Assembly (NCBI GenBank): GCA_963576725.1
Contig: OY755246.1
Coordinates: 69,907,371 to 69,971,370, forward strand
DNA: 64,000 nucleotides
Source: Azorinus chamasolen
Taxonomy: Eukaryota; Mollusca; Bivalvia; Cardiida; Solecurtidae
Reading direction: 5' to 3'
The translations under genes and the position numbers were made by a program. How positions within the stretch are numbered: the stretch's first letter is position 1; every line of letters begins with the position of its first letter. The notes under the pieces are model-generated. The model saw nothing but the letters and a program-made list of their open reading frames with translations, searched no databases and was not told the origin of the DNA. Positions 37,701 to 42,706 of this stretch are shown here, piece after piece.

Positions 37701-37799
37701 ATGCTTGTAAACTGCATGAGTATTGCCTGAACCGAGATCCTCTCTTCTTCCAAGAGACAGAGTTCTATGTGGATCGCTTACACTGGGATAATCATTCCA
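22517..37799 (+). CDS. KDZ-transposase-like gene, ten exons, 3' incomplete
   Basis: Ten exons (22517-22720, 24887-25038, 25347-25488, 26740-26759, 27212-27635, 28908-29043, 30948-31231, 34765-35435, 36581-36664, 37677-37799) have AG/GT borders and codon phases that agree across every junction. Diagnostic stretches are CPNCGG, FACPDCGG followed by ICDGTSLSFQ, KKFTGHPSLLPGIFTMFC and IYDNACKLHEYC. These resemble KDZ (Kyakuja-Dileera-Zisupton) transposases and related animal proteins. The Asp residues in ICDGT and IYDNAC are candidate catalytic residues; the expected distal Glu lies in exons not seen here. Three local frame breaks occur, two opposing ones in exon 5 and a one-base loss in exon 7. 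It may be a decaying transposon gene, a domesticated gene, or a good gene with assembly indels. Confidence 0.62.
23283..23505 (+). mobile_element. old SINE copy in intron 1
   Basis: The degenerate tRNA-like head (CTCAGTAGTAGATCGCAGG and TATGTTCGATCC), middle (TGTGGCAGCACTATAACTAT) and tail (AAGTAAAACCCAAAACAAAC) match the intact SINE at 24098-24411. It is much more diverged and therefore older. Confidence 0.6.
23695..24540 (+). mobile_element. pearl-like element with ~150-bp units, split by a SINE
   Basis: The head CAAGAGTGTTCGGAGGAACAC is self-complementary. The core repeats the words 'aaaaaggggaata', 'gatgc(c/t)a(t/g)agttatg', 'cacttcctct(t/c)atca' and 'caattgaacc(a/t)gtagataaag' about three times. 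The second unit is interrupted by the SINE at 24098-24411. No tail microsatellite is preserved. Confidence 0.55.
24098..24411 (+). mobile_element. tRNA-derived SINE, intact, with 10-bp target duplication
   Basis: The tRNA-like head has an A box (CTCAGTGGTAGAGCG) and a B box (GGTTCGATCCC). The body contains GACTGGGTGGGGTGCCCTTG and GAGGCAGCACTATAACTTGT, and the tail ends GTAAAACCCAACTCACTCAC. CTCTTATCAT flanks both sides exactly (24088-24097 and 24412-24421). Intact boxes and a perfect duplication indicate a recent insertion, presumably mobilised by LINE machinery and transcribed by RNA polymerase III. Confidence 0.9.
24887..25038 (+). CDS. KDZ-like gene, exon 2 (Ser/Thr/Gln-rich)
   Basis: A CTGCAG acceptor and a GTAAAC donor give 152 nt that complete the split codon and end at a codon boundary. 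The peptide (GDALSQRTSLHQNRPTLPSQ and onward) is low-complexity and probably disordered. Confidence 0.6.
25347..25488 (+). CDS. KDZ-like gene, exon 3
   Basis: 142 nt open in phase 0 (DLSYQYLNEAEAYFHMLK and onward). The donor chosen is GCATGTAG/GTATAATG because only it keeps the following 20-nt exon in frame; GCAT/GTAGGT would break the frame. Confidence 0.6.
26740..26759 (+). CDS. KDZ-like gene, 20-nt microexon 4
   Basis: TGTTTGCAG precedes and GTAAGT follows a 20-nt exon that completes a split GAT codon and adds GDHRYS. It is supported only by splice signals and phase continuity on both sides. Confidence 0.5.
27212..27635 (+). CDS. KDZ-like gene, exon 5 with two opposing frame breaks
   Basis: The exon opens VLEELYEVPGANLILCRS. 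The protein continues in the +1 frame from somewhere in 27321-27345 (which includes an A7 run) and returns to the original frame near 27511-27515 (GGCCCGAT). The total exon length still keeps the correct phase. The last part, DLIECPNCGGKLKEGD, contains a CxxC zinc-ribbon half. The compensating shifts suggest either real drift in the middle segment or two base-call errors. Confidence 0.6.
28376..28668 (-). mobile_element. minimal pearl-like element, minus orientation
   Basis: On the minus strand it starts CAAGAGGGCCAGAATGGGCC and has a little over one core unit (GGGGCGGGGCCAATTTTGAC word). An ACGACGGACG-type tract follows, then the hairpin tail GAGCACTTTGTG into GAGCTAAAAA. It is a compact version of the family at 57991-59025. 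Located in an intron of the KDZ-like gene. Confidence 0.75.
28908..29043 (+). CDS. KDZ-like gene, exon 6
   Basis: A TTTTTTCAG acceptor and a GTAAGA donor give 136 nt. The peptide includes VFYRPCLSCESVAIFEG and CLVGYDVLQSYMHSFLHGR, a Cys-containing segment followed by a helical stretch like those preceding the catalytic core in KDZ-type proteins. Open throughout. Confidence 0.65.
29044..30947. other. intron 6 of the KDZ-like gene
   Basis: No coding sequence was recognised. There is a fragment with GTCTGTCCGTCTGTCTGTC at about 29700-29735 (start of a pearl-like element with no core). Eroded hairpin-MITE words lie at 30525-30595 and 30640-30700. The remainder shows nothing I can name. Confidence 0.5.
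30948..31231 (+). CDS. KDZ-like gene, exon 7 with zinc ribbon and CDGT motif
   Basis: After a long T-tract acceptor the exon reads RPLYTFYQTWCDVHLDYG and DEFSYSKLLGSHFLV. It then loses one base near 31061-31064 and continues LDVDFSKGFACPDCGG, then VICDGTSLSFQ. The CPDC pair and CDGT motif match the start of the KDZ catalytic region. The exon is one nucleotide short of the phase needed by both neighbours, consistent with a single-base deletion. Confidence 0.65.
31800..34259 (+). mobile_element. long pearl-like element, about 15 units of ~160 bp, two heads
   Basis: Two heads, CAAGAGGGCCATGATGGCCC at 31800 and CAAGAGGGCCATGAGGCCC at 32784, share one tail. About fifteen units repeat GGGCGGGGCCATTTTTGG, GGTCATAATTTGAACAAT, 'catgctacatgccaaatatcaa' and 'cagagaagaagatttttaaag'. 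The end has a GGACGGACGCCGGACGGAC tract (34173-34200) and a hairpin CCTGAGCCTTCGGCTCAGG, then TGAGCTAAAAA. It looks like one element inserted next to, or recombined with, a truncated sister. It lies in intron 7 of the KDZ-like gene. No protein. Confidence 0.8.
34765..35435 (+). CDS. KDZ-like gene, exon 8 (largest)
   Basis: 671 nt are open throughout, from FCDRVFIQDAGTRMLLKRYS to KKFTGHPSLLPGIFTMFCQH. The last stretch is the most family-specific part. The donor ATG/GTATGG is followed by an open tail to 35524 that no longer resembles the family, so the exon is ended at 35435. Reads as a helical insert between catalytic motifs. Confidence 0.7.
35436..36580. other. intron 8: mixed repeats
   Basis: No coding sequence beyond exon 8. 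Contents: eroded hairpin-MITE words (35620-35680), a CCATCC-rich tract (35790-35820), a segment at about 36200-36300 whose reverse complement recurs at about 40778-40885, and a foldback at 36383-36480. Otherwise nothing recognised. Confidence 0.5.
36383..36480. repeat. imperfect ~45-bp-arm foldback
   Basis: TCTTGTTTAGT and ACTAAACAAGA form a perfect inner stem around GCGTTATT. The outer arms (GACGTAGCAACGGAAAG and CTTTCTGTTACTGACGT) pair with mismatches. Probably a small foldback transposon remnant. No transcript evidence. Confidence 0.6.
36581..36664 (+). CDS. KDZ-like gene, exon 9
   Basis: 84 nt between GGATTTGCAG and GTAATT encode DICYGFQVMQSNESPNIPFS and ILRTRFEK, a conserved lead-in to the second catalytic Asp. 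Phase 1 on both sides. Confidence 0.7.
36930..37481 (+). mobile_element. pearl-like element with GTCT tract, intron 9
   Basis: It contains a GTCTGTCTGTTTGTCTGTCTGTC tract, then about 150-bp imperfect units with 'gaggccagtcagtcaaagatcaaggtcac' and 'gaggtcagtcaatcaaaggtcaaggtcat' words. It ends CTTCGGGCGTATA (37469-37481), the same terminal word as the element at 52397-53645. Non-coding. Confidence 0.55.
37677..37799 (+). CDS. KDZ-like gene, exon 10 with YDNAC motif
   Basis: 123 nt between TTATGTTACAG and GTAAGT encode APKHVIYDNACKLHEYC, then FYVDRLHWDNHS. The Asp of IYDNAC is the candidate second catalytic residue. The following exon of the family, normally beginning soon after the DNH words, was not found before the inverted-repeat arm at 38675 or elsewhere in the window. 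Confidence 0.7.
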
Positions 37800-37916
37800 G
37801 TAAGTACTCAACATTAAGTGCTTTGCAAAATACAACTCTGACACATTTTGCAACTCAGTTCAAGGTTAAAAAATTACTTAGGGTCAAAGTTGGGGTCAAA
37901 TCAAATGTAATTCAAC

Positions 37917-38600
37917 TCTTTGTGGAGCAGTATCTGTAAGCAAACTCTGTTTTTAAAGCTCTTTGGACCGTTACAGATTGAAATTATAAAGACTGATCAT
38001 CTCTTTGGACCAGTATCTACAAGCTAAGTCTGTTTTATAAACTCTTTGGACACTTATGAATCCAATTTATGGAGACCGAGAAACTCTTTGGAATTCAAAA
38101 AGAAGTACAGAATGTGTGTTGGAGAGTTTAAATGGTATTCATTTTAACCCTTAGGAAGCAGATTCTGGAAGCCAAATCTGTTTTAAAAACTCTTTAGACA
38201 GTTACAAGTCGAAATTAAAAAGACAGAGAAACTATTTTGGACCAGTATCTACCATCTAAGACTGGTTTTAGAAACTATTTGGACAGTTATGAATCACAAT
38301 TCCTGAGACTGAGAAACTGTTTGGAATTCAAAAACAAGTCACAGGGTCTTTTTGAGTTAAAATGGAATGTATTATTAGTTGAAAATTAACGCATTATTAT
38401 AAGCTCTTTTATCAGTATAAATACAACGTAATTAACTCTTCAGACAAGTATCTACAAGCAAACTCTGTTTTATAGAAACTCTTTGGACAGTAATAAATAG
38501 GTCAAAATGTTTCCAACAACAAGCTTTGGAATTCAAAAACATTCCAAGAGTGTTTTAAGGGTCAAAATAGAATGTATTCTATAGTTGAAGGTTGCATGTT
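37917..38600 (+). repeat. degenerate ~230-bp tandem repeat
   Basis: The words CAGTATCTACAAGC..AA.TCTGTTTTA and AACTCTTTGGACAGTTA recur near 37923, 38011, 38155, 38240 and 38442, with 'gaaactctttggaattcaaaaa' between. Diverged, non-coding satellite-like DNA following exon 10. Confidence 0.6.
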
Positions 38601-38644
38601 ATGTTTTTCTCATGAACACTTAGTGAAAAAAATACAGTCTACCC

Positions 38645-38918
38645 CTTTCCCTGTTCTGTATTATTCCAATGTTCAATACCTACTGAATATTCATGGCCTC
38701 TATAGATACATATAATGTATAATGAAATATGGAAGATGGACCATTGTGGTCATTTTAGAAAATAAAGGAACATATCTATAAAATTCTATTTGCGAACAGA
38801 GTAGACCCAGATCAGATGGCTCCTAGAGGAGCTGTTTTATTAGAGTCTGCTCTGTTTGATCTGGGTCTACTCTGTTTGCAAATGCGTGAAAACAAGTTTA
38901 TATGAGGGAAAGGGTTAT
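38645..38918. mobile_element. TTAA-type hairpin MITE spanning the edge of the left inverted-repeat arm
   Basis: It runs from CCCCTTTCCCTG at 38645 to GGGAAAGGG ending at 38914. The flanking tetramers have decayed (CTAC and TTAT). It has an unusual internal rearrangement (TCTGCTCTGTTTGATCTGGG) that is also present in the copy at 62429-62671, so both descend from one duplication. Confidence 0.7.
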
Positions 38919-40022
38919 ACTTGAATTATAAATGATGCGATTCTTTGGAATGTAGTTTATATCTTTGGGAACGTGCGTGGCAAAAGTACAACGAAAGGAA
39001 AAGTATTATGAAAAAAAGATTTAGCAGTATTTACAAGCAGTGAGCAGTATCTACACGTAAACTGGCTAGTCGATTGGTTAATGCATAATATTGTTTTAGG
39101 TGTATTGAAAGGCTATTACTAGAGTTCAGATACCATTTCCTTTCCGCCTATTATCATTCCGATAAATAAAGAGGAGAAATAGTCCCACTTGTACATAAGA
39201 TACGTGCACATTCTAAAGGCTTTTGATTCAAATAAGTTTATTCAACAGTGCTGTCAAGCACTAAAATAAGTAAACATTATTTCAATAAGTTTTGAAATGC
39301 ATACGTTGATAATGAATGAAAAGCCAATATTACTACGCGAAAATTGAGAAACTCTTTGGACTCTTTCGGTAACTACTCGCCGTATTCCGTCAGAGTTCGA
39401 TAGAAATAGCCGAGGTGTTCCCACTCGGAACACCTCGGTTATTTCTATCGAAATAAGACTCCGAACTCTGACGGAATACGGCGAGTAGTTACGATTGGTC
39501 AATTATGTAAACATTCAAATTATGGAACCCTGCTTTCTTCGTGATGGTGCACGGCGAAGTGGGGAACAAGTATGTATTCTTCTGAGAGCTTGACACGTTA
39601 AAAATGAAAGTAGCCGTTTCTGGTCCTCGGAATCGTCCGAAAAGATTTAATCGGATCTGTGGCAATAAAATGTCACCGGTATATAAGATTCCCTTTGAAA
39701 ACATTTCATCATTTCTCATTAGTATCTACCAGAAAGAAGCGTTAGCTTCGCTTCCGAATAGGGATTTTAGTGAAATCGAGCATTTGTTCGCCAACTATAT
39801 CGTTTCCGAGTAAATAAAAAGCACGGTTTTCTGAAGGTATTTGCCCCTCGTACTCGCTAAAACGGAGACAAAGTATAGGGTAATTGGCACCAGCGTGTAG
39901 ATAAAACATTTTTCTTTCTATATAATCTTTGTTTTGTGGGAAAATTCCCCTCCGGTCGAAAATAATCGCAGTTGAAGCGGAGCACCCGTGGATCGGATGG
40001 CCAGAGAGTTATTTGCCTTTCT
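38675..40022 (+). repeat. left arm of a 1.35-kb inverted repeat
   Basis: The arm matches the reverse complement of 61320-62671 with only a handful of substitutions and tiny indels (1348 versus 1352 bp). It includes most of a hairpin MITE, unique DNA, a 124-bp palindrome (39369-39492) and a 69-codon open frame (39604-39813, beginning MKVAVSGPRNRPKRF) whose translation is identical in both arms. That frame has no recognised domain and may be conserved only because the duplication is young. The arms enclose 40023-61319. Confidence 0.93.
39369..39492. repeat. 124-bp palindrome inside the left arm
   Basis: GTAACTACTCGCCGTATTCC at the start pairs exactly with GGAATACGGCGAGTAGTTAC at the end. An inner stem (ATAGAAATAGCCGAGGTGTTCC with its near-complement) closes on a loop around CACT. 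A 12-bp asymmetry (AAATAAGACTCC) lies on one side. The same palindrome is at 61850-61973. Confidence 0.9.
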
Positions 40023-40891
40023 AAGGCGGTACTCCTGCTTTCAGCCTATGGTCTATTTTGTTGTTTAATATGCTTAATGTTTAATGTTTTTCGTCTTGAT
40101 ATGCGTCCTGTTATGTTTTGTCTTGTGGCTTTACCGTTTCTTGTTTGATGGTGTTTGGTGCGGTGTCATTTCGTGTGTGGCTCTCCCTGTTTGACTATTT
40201 TTCCATATTGGATAATAAACGGGTGTCAAGATACTATGGCCGGGGGTTATTATAAATCTATCTAAAATAATTATGAGAGACGTAGGGATAAAAAAAAAAT
40301 TCGGATAAAGTAAACCCCTTTCTATAAAACGACCGTGGCACATTTGGCCAAAACATTTATTTTAAATTTAAATTGATCGCATCAGCTCATTAAGTAGACC
40401 CTGATCAGAAAGCTCCTATGAGAGTTACATGTATCTTACCTTGATCTATTCTGGTTGCAAATAGGTAAAAACAATTTTCTATGAGGGAAAGGCTTAACTC
40501 TCTACTTTCTGACTTAAATGGCCTGTGGTTGGGAATTCTGCAGCAAAGCTGATGCATTTTTTAATTGCATTGTTTACAGCAGATCTTTCATTCCATTATA
40601 TTTTACTTAGATTTTTATAAATTTCAGTAACTTGTGATAATTGTGCCAATCTAGATAGCTTATTTCATATTGTTTATATAATTATAGTAATTTAATAGAG
40701 CATTTACAACACTGTGATAAACATGATTTATAGATTTCTTATTTTTCCATTAAAGTAAAGTATTTAATTTTCGTCATTATTCACGCCTCTCTATGTCAGG
40801 CCATCAATAACAAGGACCACAATGGAAATAAGAGAAATATTTTTTGTGTCATCATTGATGTTGATGTAACTGACATGGTTCTTAACACATG

Positions 40892-40922
<31 letters not shown>

Positions 40923-40951
40923 TTGTTATAATTCTAAAATATGTATGTGTT
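40023..40951. other. AT-rich spacer inside the inverted repeat
   Basis: No gene recognised. It holds a hairpin-MITE remnant (about 40385-40497), a reverse-complement relative of 36200-36300 (about 40778-40885), and an ATT trinucleotide run (40892-40918) of the kind left by CR1-like LINE tails. Confidence 0.5.
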
Positions 40952-41281
40952 CAGGCGCGTAGCTAGCGATACGCACTTACGCACGTGCGTAACATCAATC
41001 TGAAAAGTGCAAACATTATTATGGCCAAAATGGACCAAAAATCGAAGGTTAAGGGGGAAGACTTTGATAAACGTCCCGTCTTGTCATGCAACCTTTAACC
41101 GAAGCCCTTCAATTGACACTTTTTGGTGCCTCTGTAAAAGTCACCGTTTGAAACCATTGTGATAAATAGGTTTCAAAATGTGACTTTGTACAGAGTTTCA
41201 AAAACAAACAATGCTAAATTTTCTTGGGGGACTCGAATAACCACGGTGCGTACAATATAATTGGATTCAGCTACGCTACTG
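40952..41281. mobile_element. 330-bp CAG-ended MITE with 5-bp target duplication
   Basis: The left end is CAGGCGCGTAGCTA. The right end, read inverted, is CAGTAGCGTAGCTG, an 11-of-14 match. GTGTT directly flanks both ends (40947-40951 and 41282-41286). No ORF. CAG ends suggest a hAT-related origin, but a 5-bp duplication is not the usual 8 bp, so the superfamily is open. Confidence 0.65.
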
Positions 41282-41294
41282 GTGTTGTTAACTA

Positions 41295-41775
41295 TTGCCT
41301 TGTTGGCGGTTGGGTGGGTGGGTTTTATTGGGTGGGTGGGTGCGTGGGTGCGTGGGTTATTTGGGTTGGTGGGTTTGGGGTGGGTGGTTGGGATGGGTGG
41401 GTAGGTAGGTCGGTAGATAGGTAGGTTGGTACGTACGTAGGTACGTATGTAGGTAGGGTTGGGTAGGATAGCATTGGTAAGGTAGGTAGGTAGGTAGGTA
41501 GATAGTAGTGTTATAAGTAGTAGTAGTAGTTTAGGTAGTAGTATAGGTAGTGGAAGTAGTATATGTGGTAGTAGTAGTATGTAATAGCAGAAGTAGTAGT
41601 AGGAAGTAGAAATAGTAGTTGTAGCAGCGGTAGCGGTAGTAGTAGGTGGATGGGTTTGTGGGTGGTTGGGTTTGTGCTTGGGTGGCTGGCTGGGTTTTGG
41701 GTGGGTGGGTGGGTTATTGGGTATGTATGTAGGTAGGTAATAATAGTAGTAGGAGGAGGAGTAGAAGGAGGAGTA
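41295..41775 (+). repeat. GGGT/GTAG/TAG microsatellite tract
   Basis: Nearly 500 bp are composed of GGTGGGTG, then GTAGGTAG, then TAG trinucleotide runs, with strong strand asymmetry (almost no C on the plus strand). Predicted translations are simple-sequence and not genes. The tract ends at a CAGGGGTGTGATT word; its reverse complement similarly borders the TAG tract at 60236-60310. Confidence 0.9.
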
Positions 41776-42032
41776 GTATCAGGGGTGTGATTTTTCCGCG
41801 GATTTCCGCTGATCCAATGATCCAAAGGACCATTTTTCCAAAACGTCTAAATCCGTTGCGAAAATCCGAGGGGGGGGGGGGGAGGTCCGCGTCCGGTCTG
41901 GTCCGGGAATTAGTCTGGCCGAACTCGCCGCGGATTTACCCTGTGCCATTTCAGCTTCATCTTACCTATACTACGCGGAATCCTATTGGCCAAATCTTCG
42001 TGCCTACACCAATCAAATCGCTGTTATCGTTG
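41776..42032 (+). promoter_or_regulatory. GC-rich, CCAAT-containing segment left of the retrotransposons
   Basis: CpG-richer than its surroundings. It has a CCGCGGATTT pair, a G13 run (41870-41882), an inverted CCAAT (ATTGG, about 41985) and ACCAATCAAAT just before the outer LTR. If the 15-kb nested retrotransposons are removed, it lies about 130 bp upstream of the hAT-like pseudogene, so it could be that gene's promoter. This is inference; no TATA box or transcript is visible. Confidence 0.3.
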
Positions 42033-42238
42033 TGTAGTGTTCGTGTACAATCTATCACCATTTAAGGTAGCTCCAATGAACGAAATACACCATTTAAGGT
42101 TAATATACTTTATTCTTACAGCTATGTACACTTCGACTGTCTAACTATAACTACCAAGATATATCCAACATTCTAGTATTAAAGAGGCTCATCAGTTAAG
42201 TACCACAAGGGCATGTGGCTACTTAAGCATACACTACA
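42033..42238 (-). repeat. 3' LTR of outer retrotransposon
   Basis: 206 bp, TGT...ACA ends. On the minus strand it contains an AATAAA polyadenylation signal (AAGAATAAAGTATATT, plus-strand region 42104-42120). It appears identical to the other LTR. Confidence 0.93.
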
Positions 42239-42253
42239 ACTCCTCCCCTTTTT
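42239..42253 (-). other. polypurine tract of outer retrotransposon
   Basis: The minus-strand sequence AAAAAGGGGAGGAGT lies directly against the 3' LTR. It is the expected plus-strand primer for reverse transcription. The inner element begins four bases beyond it. Confidence 0.85.
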
Positions 42254-42257
42254 AAAT

Positions 42258-42487
42258 TGTTGTCTTCGTGCCTATATTACACTAATACAATACTCTATTC
42301 TATACGACTTACCATCCGTAGATGGAGGGTCTCGTCTGTTATTCTATGGTTATTCTATATTCAGTAGCCTCGACGTCTGCTTCCCAATATGGCGGACTAT
42401 CTTCTACATCCGGGGCTTGTCGCAGGACCCGGATGTTCGCTCAGTCTCCGGGAACCAGCCGATAGCCGGTTCCCGGCTATCACCACA
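42258..42487 (-). repeat. 3' LTR of inner retrotransposon
   Basis: 230 bp, TGT...ACA ends. It holds a perfect 9-bp-stem hairpin (GATAGCCGGTTCCCGGCTATC read on the plus strand, 42461-42481). On the minus strand there is a YY1-like CCGCCATATT and an ACGTCG word, all plausible LTR promoter parts by motif only. Confidence 0.93.
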
Positions 42488-42505
42488 CTCCTCCCCACCT
42501 TATTT
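42488..42505 (-). other. polypurine tract of inner retrotransposon
   Basis: The minus-strand sequence AAATAAGGTGGGGAGGAG abuts the 3' LTR, as required for plus-strand priming. Confidence 0.8.
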
Positions 42506-42706
42506 GAAAGGCAGGGCTCTGGCTGAACGGGCTCTGATCCCGCCCCTCATCACTGCTCCCATGGCGGGCTTTTGGTCCCGCCATGCCGTGCACCTCCCGC
42601 CTCCTGGACAAAGCGGGCTTGGGGTTGGGCTGCTTTGCTGGCTCCTCGGGACGTCCAGTGCTGGTCACTGGACGCAGCAGCCCCACTCTTCCTCGCTCCC
42701 GGACCC

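Noticed and set aside
41224..41825. Open frames rich in Gly/Val/Trp or Thr/Tyr over the microsatellite
   Set aside because: They arise from GGGT and TAG repeats translated in open phase.
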